Assembly: GCF_040529335.1 (NCBI RefSeq) | Contig: NZ_CP159534.1 | Coordinates: 7,378,001-7,442,000, forward strand | Direction of reading: 5' to 3' | Source: Streptomyces sp. HUAS MG91 | Lineage (GTDB): Bacteria > Actinomycetota > Actinomycetes > Streptomycetales > Streptomycetaceae | DNA: 64,000 nt | Shown here: positions 25,685-34,327 of the stretch, piece after piece | Numbering within the stretch: the first letter of the stretch is position 1 | How the letters are laid out: the number at the start of each line of letters is the position of its first letter | Position numbers and translations under genes: made by a program | The notes under the pieces: model-generated | The model's database searches: none | Told to the model about the DNA's origin: nothing | The model's input: the letters and a program-made list of their open reading frames with translations, nothing else

Positions 25685-27027
25685 CCACGACCGAGACCGA
25701 CCACCCCGCCGTGGACGTGCCCACCGACCCGGCCACCCTGCGCAGGAGCGTGGCCGCGGGAGCCGTCGGCGTCTTCGTGCACTGGTTCGACTGGGCCGCG
25801 TACGCCTATCTCGCCGACACCGTCGCGACCGTGTTCTTCCCCGCCGAGGACCGCACCACCGGCCTGCTCGCCGTGTTCGGCGTGTTCGCCGTCTCCTTCG
25901 GCATCCGGCCGGTCGGCGCCCTGGTCCTCGGCCCGCTCGGCGACCGGATCGGCCGCAAGCGCACCCTCTCGCTCGTCATCTTCCTGATGTCGGGCGCGAC
26001 CCTCACGATCGGCCTGCTGCCGGGCTACGACTCGATCGGCATCGCCGCCCCGGTGCTCCTCGTGCTGCTGCGGCTGGTCCAGGGATTCGCCGCGGGCGGC
26101 GAGTTCGGCAGCGCGGCCAGCTTCCTCGCCGAGAGCGCGCCGCGCCGCCGCCGCGGCTTCGGGGTGAGCTGGCTGGAGGTCGGGTCGCTGCTCGGCTTCC
26201 TCGCCGGCTCCTTCGTCTTCCTGCTCCTGTCCACCGGCCTCGACGACGCCCAGCTCACCGCCTGGGGCTGGCGCATCCCGTTCCTCGTCGCGGCGCCGCT
26301 CGGCGTCATCGGAGTGGTCATCCGCAACCGCATCGAGGACACCCCCGAATACCGGGCACTGGAGAGCAACGACACCGTCCCGCGCAGCCCCGTGCGCGAA
26401 CTGCTGCGCTCCCACCGGCGCCAACTCCTCCAGGCGGCGGGCCTGATGACGGCCATGCACGTGCCGTTCTACGCGGTCCTGACCTACCTGGTCACCTACG
26501 AGACGGACCACCTCGGCCAGTCCGCCGACAGCGCGGCGCTGCTCTCCACCGCCATCTCCCTGCTCGGCCTGGTGCTCGTACCGCAGTTCGGCGCGCTGTC
26601 CGACCGGGTGGGACGCAAACCGGTCTTCATCGGGGCGACGGCCGCGCTCCTCGTCCTGTCGACGCCCGCCTTCTGGCTGATGCGGACCGGCCTGACCGGA
26701 ACCTGGATCGCCGGGCTGGCGCTCGGCGCGATCCTGGCGGCGATCCTCGGCACGTACGCGGTGTGGTCGGCGGAGACGTTCCCCACGCGCACCCGGCAGA
26801 GCGGCCTGTCCATCGCGTACAACGTGACGGCCGCCCTGTTCGCGGGTACCGTGCCGTATCTGCTGACCCTGCTCATCTCGGCGACGGGCAGCACGCTGGT
26901 GCCGGGCCCCTACCTCATGGTGTTCGCCGCCGGAGGCCTGATCGCCGCGCTCTCCCTGAAGGAGACCGCCGGCTCGACGCTGCTGCACGCCGAGGACGTG
27001 TCGGTGCCCGGTGAACACACGCCCTAG
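25681..27027 (+). CDS. MFS metabolite:H+ symporter (MHS family)
   Basis: 448 residues, about 12 membrane segments. MHS-type marks: FDWAAYAYLADTVATVFFP, FGIRPVGALVLGPLGDRIGR-KRTLS, RLVQGFAAGGEFGSAASFLA and the second-half repeat FGALSDRVGRKPVF. This family imports carboxylates, betaines and related compounds. GTG start overlaps the amidohydrolase stop, so it should carry the operon's substrate. Confidence 0.9.
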   Translation: MTTTETDHPAVDVPTDPATLRRSVAAGAVGVFVHWFDWAAYAYLADTVATVFFPAEDRTTGLLAVFGVFAVSFGIRPVGALVLGPLGDRIGRKRTLSLVIFLMSGATLTIGLLPGYDSIGIAAPVLLVLLRLVQGFAAGGEFGSAASFLAESAPRRRRGFGVSWLEVGSLLGFLAGSFVFLLLSTGLDDAQLTAWGWRIPFLVAAPLGVIGVVIRNRIEDTPEYRALESNDTVPRSPVRELLRSHRRQLLQAAGLMTAMHVPFYAVLTYLVTYETDHLGQSADSAALLSTAISLLGLVLVPQFGALSDRVGRKPVFIGATAALLVLSTPAFWLMRTGLTGTWIAGLALGAILAAILGTYAVWSAETFPTRTRQSGLSIAYNVTAALFAGTVPYLLTLLISATGSTLVPGPYLMVFAAGGLIAALSLKETAGSTLLHAEDVSVPGEHTP

Positions 27028-27067
27028 AGTCGGGCGCACACCCGTTCCACCGGCACAGAGGCCCCGC

Positions 27068-27985
27068 ATGACGACACCCCCCGGATTCACCCTCGTCCAG
27101 CTGCGCTACTTCCTCGTCGCGGCCGAACGCGGCTCGATGACGGAGGCGTCGGCGGAGCTCCACATCGCCCAGTCCGCGGTGTCCGCCGCCGTCACCGGCC
27201 TGGAGCGCGACCTCCAGGTGCAGCTGTTCATCCGCAGGCGGGGCCGGGGCCTGACCCTGACCCCGGCGGGTGAGCGCCTGCGCCAGCAGGCCCGGGACCT
27301 GCTGGGCCGCGCCCGCGAGATGGAACGGGAGGCGCGCGGCGACGGGCCCGCCCTGTCCGGGCCGGTCAGCGTCGGCTGCTTCGTCACCCTGGCCCCGTAC
27401 TACCTGCCGCGCCTGTTCAGCGAGTGCACGCGCCGCCACCCCGGCATCGAGATCGACGTGGTCGAGGACGAGGCGGACCAGCTCGTCGCGGCCCTGACGG
27501 CCGGGCGCATCGACTTCGCGCTCACCTACGATCTGGGCCTGTCCGCCGAGCCGGAACTGCTCAGCGAGACGATCGCCCGCGCACCCGCCTACGTCATCGT
27601 CGCCGCCGCGCACCCGCTCGCGGACCGGGGCAGCGTGAGCCTCGCCGAACTCGCCGCAGAACCGCTCGTCCTGCTCGACCTCCCGCACAGCCGCGACTAC
27701 TTCCGCGCCCTCGTCACCGCCACCGGCACCGCGCCCGACGTCCGCTACCGCACCCGCAGTTACGAGACCGTCCGCTCCATGGTCGCCAGCGGCCTCGGCT
27801 ACTCCGTGCTCAACCAGCGCCCCGCGACCCGGTCGACGTACGGCGGCGGCGAGATCGCGGAACTCGAACTCCGCGACGCCGGACGCCCGCTGGAGGTCAG
27901 GATCGCCTCGGTGGCCGGGACGGCGCAGTCGGCCCGTGCCCGCGCGGTGCGGGACGTCCTGCGGGAGATCGCCGCGGGAGCCTGA
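27068..27985 (+). CDS. LysR-family regulator of the catabolic operon
   Basis: 305 residues; HTH in about 7-65 (LRYFLVAAERGSMTEASAEL, HIAQSAVSAAVTGLE) and effector-binding domain from about residue 95 (GPVSVGCFVTLAPYYLPRLF). ATG with AGAGG seven bases upstream, 40 bases after the transporter gene on the same strand. Probably controls the five genes before it; a cognate T-N11-A site was not pinned down. Confidence 0.9.
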   Translation: MTTPPGFTLVQLRYFLVAAERGSMTEASAELHIAQSAVSAAVTGLERDLQVQLFIRRRGRGLTLTPAGERLRQQARDLLGRAREMEREARGDGPALSGPVSVGCFVTLAPYYLPRLFSECTRRHPGIEIDVVEDEADQLVAALTAGRIDFALTYDLGLSAEPELLSETIARAPAYVIVAAAHPLADRGSVSLAELAAEPLVLLDLPHSRDYFRALVTATGTAPDVRYRTRSYETVRSMVASGLGYSVLNQRPATRSTYGGGEIAELELRDAGRPLEVRIASVAGTAQSARARAVRDVLREIAAGA

Positions 27986-27989
27986 GCCG

Positions 27990-28601
27990 TCACAGCCCGA
28001 CGCAGCCCGTCACCGCCCGCGCCTGGACCCGGATCAGGCGCTGGGCCTCCGCCCGGGTCAGCCCGGCGTTGCGGCTCACGATGTGCAGGCCGTAGCCGTC
28101 CTCCAGCGCCACCAGATTCCTGGCCAGGTCGCCGACGGGCCCGGTCAGGGTGAACACCCCCGTCGCGGCGCCCACTTCGAGCACGGTCGTGTAGAGGCCC
28201 ACCTCGCTGGAGAACAGGGACGCCATCAGGGCCGCGTGCCCGGCGCTGCGGTCGGCCCTGCCGTGCAGTTCGTAGAGCAGCCCGTGCGTGGCGTCGTCCG
28301 GGGCCGACGGCAGCCCGGAGGCGATCAGCGCCCGCAGCCGCTCCACCGGGTCGGCCACCTCGTCGGTGACCGCGTGCCGTGCCGCCAGGAACCTCTCGAC
28401 CGCGCCCCGGTGCACCTCGATCACCAGCTCGTCCAGCTCCGGGTAGTAGTAGAGGACCGACCCCGCGGACATGCCGGCCTCCGCCGCGATGTCCTTGATG
28501 CGCAGGCCCTCCAGGCCCCGCTCCGCGATGGCCCGGCCCGCCGCGTCCACGAGCGCCTCGCGCCGCGCCGTCTGGTTCTTCGGTCTGCCCAGTTTCCCCA
28601 T
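27990..28601 (-). CDS. TetR-family transcriptional regulator
   Basis: 203 residues. HTH region EALVDAAGRAIAERGLEGLR, IKDIAAEAGMSAGSVLYYYP, ELDELVIEVHRGAVERFLAA; ligand domain follows, ending in a conserved-looking NAGLTRAEAQRLIRVQARAV of the BetI/TetR_C_6 type. Divergent from the aldehyde-dehydrogenase operon and only four bases from the convergent LysR gene end. Probable repressor of the divergent operon. Confidence 0.9.
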   Translation of the reverse strand: MGKLGRPKNQTARREALVDAAGRAIAERGLEGLRIKDIAAEAGMSAGSVLYYYPELDELVIEVHRGAVERFLAARHAVTDEVADPVERLRALIASGLPSAPDDATHGLLYELHGRADRSAGHAALMASLFSSEVGLYTTVLEVGAATGVFTLTGPVGDLARNLVALEDGYGLHIVSRNAGLTRAEAQRLIRVQARAVTGCVGL

Positions 28602-28784
28602 GCGGTTAATTCTCTGTTACGTCGTTCAGTTAAATCAAGCGGATCCCGTTCAGAGCATTGACGTACCTCTGACGCATTGTTTGAATCCAGCATCAAAGAA
28701 CTGGGTCAGGAGAGCCGACTCCGCAAGGACGCGGCCCGGACGACTTCCGTACGGCCGCGCGCCGTACGCAACCGAAGGTCCCCC
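28602..28784 (+). promoter_or_regulatory. Divergent promoter region of TetR and aldehyde dehydrogenase genes
   Basis: A visibly A/T-richer stretch with TTGACG at 28662-28667 as a possible -35, the dyad TTTGA-N8-TCAAA near 28680-28697, and GTTAATTCTCTGTTAC / GTTCAGTTAAATC elements near the TetR start. One of these is probably the TetR operator; which one cannot be decided by eye. Confidence 0.4.
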
Positions 28785-30257
28785 ATGCCGACGCATTCGC
28801 ACTGGCGGCAGCGTGCCGCCGAACTCGCCCCGCGCACCCGCCTCTTCATCGACGGACGATGGACCGAACCGGCCGAGGGCGGCACGCTCGCCACCGTCGA
28901 CCCCGCCACCGGGAAGACCACCGCGGACGTGGCTGTCGCCACCGCCGCCGATGTCGACCTCGCGGTGTCCGCCGCCCGCACCTCCTTCGACGACGGCCGC
29001 TGGTCGCGCGCCGCACCGGCCGAACGCAAGCGCGTCCTGCTGGAGCTGGCCCGGCTGATCGACGTACACGGCGAGGAGCTCGCCCTCTGCGACACCCTCG
29101 ACATGGGCAAGCCCATCGCCGAGTCCCACGGCACCGACGTGCCCGGCGCCGCCGGTGTCTTCGCCTGGTACGCCGAGGCCGTCGACAAGCTCTACGACGA
29201 GGTGGCGCCCGCCCCGCCGGGGAACCTCGCCCTCGTGCGGCGCGCGCCGCTCGGCGTCGTCGGCGCGGTGGTGCCGTGGAACTTCCCGCTCGACATCGCG
29301 AGCTGGAAGCTCGCGCCCGCCCTCGCCGCCGGCAACAGCGTCGTCCTCAAGCCGGCCGAGCAGTCACCGCTCTCGGCCCTGCGCCTGGCCGAACTGGCCG
29401 CCGAGGCGGGGCTGCCCGACGGCGTCCTGAACGTGGTGCCGGGGCCCGGCGGGACGACCGGTCGCGCGCTGGGGCTGCACCCCGGCGTCGACACCCTCGT
29501 GTTCACCGGCTCCACCGCCGTGGCCAAACGCTTCCTCGCCTACTCGGCCGAGTCGAACATGAAGCAGGTGTGGCCCGAGGCGGGCGGCAAGAGCCCGAAC
29601 GTGGTCTTCGCCGACGCCGACCTCGACGCCGCCGCGGAGCGCGCCGCCTGGGGCTTCGCCTACAACGCCGGACAGGTGTGCTCCGCCAACACCCGCCTGC
29701 TCGTCGAGGCCTCCGTCGCCGAGGAGTTCACCGCCCGCGTCGCCGCGCACGCCCGCACCTGGGTGCCCGGCGACCCGCTCGACCCCGCCACCCGGCTCGG
29801 CCCGCTGGTCGACGAGGCGCAGGCCGAGCGGGTGCTCGCCGCGGTGCGCGCCTCGGGCGGCACGCTCGTCTGCGGCGGCACCCGCCCCGACCGCGAGGGC
29901 GCCTTCGTCGACCCGACCGTCGTCACCGGCCTGGGCGCCGACTCCCCGCTCGTGCGCGAGGAGTTGTTCGGGCCGGTCCTCACCGTCCTGCCCTTCCGCG
30001 ACGAGGCGGAGGCCGTGCGTCTGGCCAACGACTCCGCGTACGGGCTCGCCGCGTCCGTGTGGACGCGGGACGTCGGCCGCGCCCACCGCGTCGCCGACGC
30101 CCTCCACGCCGGCACCGTCTCGGTCAACACCGTCGACGCGCTCAGCCCGTTCACGCCCTTCGGCGGCTTCAAGCAGTCCGGCCACGGACGCGACCTCTCC
30201 CTGCACTCCTTCGACAAGTACACGGGCCTGAAGACCACCTGGATCACCTACGGCTGA
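28785..30257 (+). CDS. NAD-dependent aldehyde dehydrogenase (gamma-aminobutyraldehyde / betaine aldehyde type)
   Basis: 490 residues, full-length ALDH. NPWNFP-type oxyanion motif GAVVPWNFPLDIASWKLAPA, nucleotide loop VFTGSTAVAKRFLAYSAES, general base Glu in WPEAGGKSPNVVFADADLD, catalytic Cys in NAGQVCSANTRLL, and the C-terminal SPFTPFGGFKQSGHGRDLS. The PuuC/KauB/BetB branch oxidises amino-aldehydes to acids. ATG at 28785 with AAGG. Upstream of an aminotransferase and an amino-acid permease, which suggests oxidation of the aldehyde formed by that aminotransferase. Confidence 0.92.
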   Translation: MPTHSHWRQRAAELAPRTRLFIDGRWTEPAEGGTLATVDPATGKTTADVAVATAADVDLAVSAARTSFDDGRWSRAAPAERKRVLLELARLIDVHGEELALCDTLDMGKPIAESHGTDVPGAAGVFAWYAEAVDKLYDEVAPAPPGNLALVRRAPLGVVGAVVPWNFPLDIASWKLAPALAAGNSVVLKPAEQSPLSALRLAELAAEAGLPDGVLNVVPGPGGTTGRALGLHPGVDTLVFTGSTAVAKRFLAYSAESNMKQVWPEAGGKSPNVVFADADLDAAAERAAWGFAYNAGQVCSANTRLLVEASVAEEFTARVAAHARTWVPGDPLDPATRLGPLVDEAQAERVLAAVRASGGTLVCGGTRPDREGAFVDPTVVTGLGADSPLVREELFGPVLTVLPFRDEAEAVRLANDSAYGLAASVWTRDVGRAHRVADALHAGTVSVNTVDALSPFTPFGGFKQSGHGRDLSLHSFDKYTGLKTTWITYG

Positions 30258-30307
30258 CCGGCCGGACCCTCAGGAACAGCACGTCACCGACCACGGAAGG
30301 CAGCACC

Positions 30308-31660
30308 ATGACCCTCGACGCCGCAGACCTCGCCCGCCGGGACCGCGCGCACATCATCCACCCCTACCTGCCCGGCAGCGCCACCGAGCGTGTCGTCATG
30401 ACCGAGGGATCGGGCTGCCGGCTGACCGACTCCGAGGGCCGGGGCTACCTCGACGCCACCGGCGGCCTCTGGCTCGCCCAGGTCGGACACGGCCGCGCCG
30501 AGCTGGCCGACGTGGCCCACGAGCAGATGAGCAGGCTGGAGTACTTCACCAGCTTCTGGGAGTTCTCCAACGACCGCGCGATCGAACTCGCCACCCGCCT
30601 CGCCGCGCTCGCCCCCGACCCGCTCAACCACGTGTACTTCACCTCCGGCGGCTCGGAGGGCAACGAGGCCGCGATCAAGATGGCCCGCTACTACCACCAC
30701 CGCCGCGGCGACACGGACCGCACCTGGATCCTGGCGCGCAGCAAGGCCTACCACGGCATCGGCTACGGCGGCGGCTCGGCCACCGGATTCCCGCTGTACC
30801 ACGAGGGATTCGCGCCGATGATGCCGCACGTCTCGCACCTCACCCCGCCGTGGCCCTACCGCACCGAGCTGTACGGCGGCCAGGACCCCACGGACTTCCT
30901 GATCCGGGAACTGGAGGAGCGCATCGCCGAGATCGGCCCCGGCAACATCGCGGCGATGATCGGCGAGCCCATCATGGGCGTCGGCGGCATGCTCGTCCCG
31001 CCGGCCGACTACTGGCCGCGCGTGCGCGAGGTCCTCGACCGGCACGGCATCCTGCTCGTCTTCGACGAGGTCGTCACCGCGTACGGACGGATGGGGGAGT
31101 GGTTCGGCGCCCAGTACTTCGGCGTCACCCCGGACATCATCGTCACCGCGAAGGGCATCACCTCCGGCTACGTACCGCTGGGCGCCCTGCTCGTCGGCGA
31201 CCACGTCGCCGAGGTGCTGCTGCGCGACCACGGCTTCCCGATGGGCTACACGTACAACGGCCACCCCGTCGCCACCGCCGTCGCCCTCGCCAACCTCGAC
31301 ATCATCGAGAAGGAGGGCCTGCTGGCCCGCGCGAAGACCATCGGCGCGACCCTGCACGCCGAACTCGAGGCACAGCTCGGCGATCTGCCGATCGTCGGCG
31401 AGATCCGCTCCGTCGGCATGATGCTCGCCGTGGAACTCGTCGCCGACCGGGACACCCGCGCCCCGCTCCCGCTGAACCCCGACCGGATGCCGCACGACGT
31501 CATCCGCCGCGAGACCGGCGTCATCGTCCGCGACTCCGCCCACAGCCTGGTCCTGTCGCCCCCGCTGATCATGACGGACACCGAGGCCAAGGAGGTGGCG
31601 TCCGCCCTGCGCGGCGTCCTGGCCCGCACCGAGCCGACCGGCGAGATCCGCCCGGCCTGA
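30308..31660 (+). CDS. Class III aminotransferase (omega-amine / omega-amino acid:pyruvate type)
   Basis: 450 residues. PLP fold type I: phosphate-binding TSGGSEGNEAAIKMARYYHH, VFDEVVTAYGRMGEWFGAQY with the PLP-nitrogen Asp, and the Schiff-base lysine in VTAKGITSGYVPLGAL. This branch transaminates putrescine, beta-alanine, taurine or similar amines to aldehydes. GGAAGG ribosome site. Located 50 bases after the aldehyde dehydrogenase, so the two would convert an amine to a carboxylic acid. Confidence 0.92.
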   Translation: MTLDAADLARRDRAHIIHPYLPGSATERVVMTEGSGCRLTDSEGRGYLDATGGLWLAQVGHGRAELADVAHEQMSRLEYFTSFWEFSNDRAIELATRLAALAPDPLNHVYFTSGGSEGNEAAIKMARYYHHRRGDTDRTWILARSKAYHGIGYGGGSATGFPLYHEGFAPMMPHVSHLTPPWPYRTELYGGQDPTDFLIRELEERIAEIGPGNIAAMIGEPIMGVGGMLVPPADYWPRVREVLDRHGILLVFDEVVTAYGRMGEWFGAQYFGVTPDIIVTAKGITSGYVPLGALLVGDHVAEVLLRDHGFPMGYTYNGHPVATAVALANLDIIEKEGLLARAKTIGATLHAELEAQLGDLPIVGEIRSVGMMLAVELVADRDTRAPLPLNPDRMPHDVIRRETGVIVRDSAHSLVLSPPLIMTDTEAKEVASALRGVLARTEPTGEIRPA

Positions 31661-31679
31661 GACACCTGCTCCGACGGCC

Positions 31680-31703
31680 GGGGCCCGGCACCCGCCGGGC
31701 CCC
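31680..31703 (+). terminator. GC-rich hairpin after the aminotransferase gene
   Basis: GGGGCCCGGC-ACCC-GCCGGGCCCC, a 10-base perfect stem with a four-base loop, between the aminotransferase and the permease. It may terminate or attenuate transcription, lowering permease expression relative to the enzymes. Confidence 0.55.
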
Positions 31704-31784
31704 ACCCCGTCCGACACGGAACCCCCCGCAACGCGCCCGCACGCCACTGCTCGCAGTCCCCGACTCCTGCCCAAGGAACTGCCC

Positions 31785-33263
31785 GTGTCCACCAAGCTCA
31801 CCACCGCCGACCCACAGACCGAGACCGCCTCCTCGGGGCTGCGCCGCAGCCTGCGGCGCTTCGACATCACCGCCATGGCCGTGGCCGCGGTGATCTCGTT
31901 CGACACCGTCGGCCAGATCGCCACCGGCGGCGGCGAGGCCGCCACCTGGACGGCCGCGATCGCCCTGTTCTTCCTCGTCCCCTACGCGCTGCTGTTCGCC
32001 GAGACCGGCGCCGCGTTCCCGCAGGAAGGCGGCCCGTACGTCTGGGTGAAGCTCGCCTTCGGCCGGCCGGCGGCCGCGCTCACCACCCTCTTCTACTGGG
32101 TCACCAACCCGATCTGGCTGGGCGGTTCCCTGGTCTTCCTCGCCGCCGAGACCTGGGACGGCTTCGTCTTCCACCTGGGCTCCGGCACCGTCGGCGACTA
32201 CGCCTTCAAGCTCCTCTTCGTGTGGATCGCCATCCTCACCGCGATCGTCTCGCTCAGCCGCGGCAAATGGATCACCACGGTCGGCGCGGTCGTGAAGGTC
32301 CTCTCCCTGACCCTGTTCACCGTCACCGCGATCCTCTACGGAGCCGAACACGGCTTCCAGGGCCTGTCGGAGGCGCGGTTCACCCCGACGACGGCCGGCT
32401 TCCTCGGGCTCGTCCCCATCCTGCTCTTCGCCTACGTGGGCTTCGAGGCGCCGAACGCGGCCGGTGAGGAGATGCACGATCCGCAGCGCGACGTACCCGC
32501 CGCTCTCGGCCGCTCCGCCACCATCGCGGCCGCCTGCTACCTGCTCCCGGTCGTGGCCCTCCTCGCCGTCGTCCCCGCCGACAAGGTCACCGGAATCGGC
32601 GGCTTCATGGAGGGGGTCCGCCTCGTCTTCGGCGTGTACGGCGGCGCGGCCGGCCCGTTGCTCACCTGCACCGCCGTCATGTTCGTCTTCGCTCTCCTCA
32701 CGCAGGGCAGCGCCTGGATGATCGTCAGCGACCGCATGCAGGCGATGGCGGCGGCGGACGGCGGCTTCTTCGCCCGGGGGCTCGGCGCCTTCCACCCCCG
32801 GCTGGGCACACCGGTCCGCACCAATCTGCTCTCCGGCGCGGTGGCCACCGTCTTCATGCTGACCGCGATGCGGTTGGTGCACGGTGACACCGGCGCGGTC
32901 TTCGGCGTGGTCCTCACGGTGGCGGTCACCACGCTGCTGCTGTCCTACCTGGCGATCGTCCCCGCCCTGCTCTTCCTGCGCCTGCGCCGCCCCGAGGTGC
33001 CCCGGCCCTACCGCGTCCCGTTCGGCAACCGGGGGTTCGTCGTGTGCGCGGTGCTCGTCTACGCCTGGATCCTGGTCGGCTCCTGGGCCGCGCTGTTCCC
33101 CGGCGTCCTGGAGTCCCTCTTCGGTATCGACTACGACTTCCAGGACGCCTGGGGCGTCTCCCGCCCCACGTTCGAGACGTTCACCCTGGGCACGATCGTG
33201 GTGCTGCTGCTCGTCGGCGCGGCGGGGCTGGCCGTGGCGCGGCGGGAGCGACAGGAGACGTAG
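31785..33263 (+). CDS. APC-family amino acid/amine permease
   Basis: 492 residues, about 12 membrane segments, GTG start. APC marks: SLRRFDITAMAVAAVISFDT, PYVWVKLAFGRPAAALTTLF, LLFAYVGFEAPNAAGEEMHD (the consensus amphipathic region), RMQAMAAADGGFFARGLGAF and LRRPEVPRPYRVPFGNRGF. Proteins of this group take up amino acids, ethanolamine or polyamines. It completes the TetR / aldehyde dehydrogenase / aminotransferase module as its likely uptake system. Confidence 0.9.
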   Translation: MSTKLTTADPQTETASSGLRRSLRRFDITAMAVAAVISFDTVGQIATGGGEAATWTAAIALFFLVPYALLFAETGAAFPQEGGPYVWVKLAFGRPAAALTTLFYWVTNPIWLGGSLVFLAAETWDGFVFHLGSGTVGDYAFKLLFVWIAILTAIVSLSRGKWITTVGAVVKVLSLTLFTVTAILYGAEHGFQGLSEARFTPTTAGFLGLVPILLFAYVGFEAPNAAGEEMHDPQRDVPAALGRSATIAAACYLLPVVALLAVVPADKVTGIGGFMEGVRLVFGVYGGAAGPLLTCTAVMFVFALLTQGSAWMIVSDRMQAMAAADGGFFARGLGAFHPRLGTPVRTNLLSGAVATVFMLTAMRLVHGDTGAVFGVVLTVAVTTLLLSYLAIVPALLFLRLRRPEVPRPYRVPFGNRGFVVCAVLVYAWILVGSWAALFPGVLESLFGIDYDFQDAWGVSRPTFETFTLGTIVVLLLVGAAGLAVARRERQET

Positions 33264-33267
33264 GGGC

Positions 33268-33708
33268 TCAGCGCGCGGGCTGACCGTACGCGCGCTCCAC
33301 GTGCAGGGTGACGAGGACCCGCCTGTCGCGGACCATCGCGCGGCGGTAGTCGTCCCAGTCCTCGTGCTCGCCGTTGCGGTCGCGGTAGAGGGCGATCAGG
33401 GCCTCGACCGTCTCGTCGTACGGGTCCGTGGCGACGGGCGTCAGCTCGGCGGTGCCCTCGACGACGGTCCAGGCCCACCGGTCCTGGCTGGTGACGTGAT
33501 AGCCGGCCCGGGGATCGCGACGCAGGTTCTTCGTCTTGGCCCGGTCCTCGGTGACGGAGACGCGGATGGTGCGGGCGGCGGGGTCGTAGACGTGCCACAC
33601 GTTGGACAACTGCGGGCGGCCGTCGCGTTTGAGAGTGACCAGGATGCCTTCCTTGATGTCGGCGGCGAGTTGGAGCAGTACGTCGTCGTGCGCCTCGGAA
33701 TCAGCCAT
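33268..33708 (-). CDS. PPOX-class flavin/F420-dependent oxidoreductase
   Basis: 146 residues, split-barrel fold: GILVTLKRDGRPQLSNVWHV, TIRVSVTEDRAKTKNLRRDP, RWAWTVVEGTAELTPVATD and a C-terminal R-V-L-V-T-L-H-V-E-R. This is the usual actinomycete 'PPOX class F420-dependent' group; F420 rather than FMN is likely from KTKNLRRDP but not certain. ATG at 33708; the frame continues upstream without coding quality. Convergent with the permease gene, four bases apart. Confidence 0.88.
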   Translation of the reverse strand: MADSEAHDDVLLQLAADIKEGILVTLKRDGRPQLSNVWHVYDPAARTIRVSVTEDRAKTKNLRRDPRAGYHVTSQDRWAWTVVEGTAELTPVATDPYDETVEALIALYRDRNGEHEDWDDYRRAMVRDRRVLVTLHVERAYGQPAR

Positions 33709-33813
33709 GCCCAGCCCAACGCCTCGCCGCCGTCGGGGATTCCCCTCGTTGCTCCGGAAGAGGCGCGTCACCGGCGGGCGAGGGCATCGGGGAGGTGGCA
33801 TAGGGTCTCTCCC

Positions 33814-34158
33814 GTGCACACGCGACGGGGAGCACTCGGGGGAGCGGTGGTGACCGTCGCGGCCGGTCTCGCCGTCCGGGCCTGGACCGACGGCGCCTTC
33901 GCCAAGTACGCCGGGGACGCCCTCTACACCGTGCTGGTGTGTCACGTCGTGGCTCTGACGGCGCCTCGGCTGCGAGCCGGTGTGGTCGCCGGCATCGGCC
34001 TCGCGTTCAGCTGGGCGGTGGAGTTCTCGCAGATCGCCGGGATCCCGGCGATCCTGCAACCGCTCCTCGGGGCGACGTTCAACCCGCCGGACCTGCTCTG
34101 GTACGCGGTGGGAGCGGGCCTCTACGCGGCAGCGAGGAGCCGACCGGTCCGGCGCTGA
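33814..34158 (+). CDS. DUF2809 / VanZ-like membrane protein
   Basis: 114 residues with three or four membrane helices: GDALYTVLVCHVVALTAPRL, VVAGIGLAFSWAVEFSQIAG and NPPDLLWYAVGAGLYAAARS. The G-D-A/L...E-x-S-Q...D-L-x-x-Y-x-x-G pattern is DUF2809, VanZ-like. Function unknown. GTG start; TAGGGT (33801-33806) ends seven bases upstream, a leaderless-type promoter. Just downstream (about 34174-34233, minus strand) a frame ending GARRYGELAFEVEC may be a gene remnant. Confidence 0.78.
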   Translation: MHTRRGALGGAVVTVAAGLAVRAWTDGAFAKYAGDALYTVLVCHVVALTAPRLRAGVVAGIGLAFSWAVEFSQIAGIPAILQPLLGATFNPPDLLWYAVGAGLYAAARSRPVRR

Positions 34159-34327
34159 GCGGGTCCCGGTGGGTCAGCACTCGACCTCGAAGGCGAGTTC
34201 GCCGTAGCGGCGCGCACCGCGCCGGTCGAACCCATGGCCACCTCGGCGCCGGAGGGGGCGCGCGGTTCGGGGCCGCGTGCCGCCCCGGTACGGTCCGGGG
34301 CGGGATGCGGCGGAACGGCCTGGGGCG

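Noticed and set aside
28859..30300. Long frame fusing the region inside the aldehyde dehydrogenase to the aminotransferase
   Set aside because: The part before 30308 is out of frame with the well-supported aldehyde dehydrogenase and is Arg-rich shadow; the aminotransferase has its own ATG and ribosome site.
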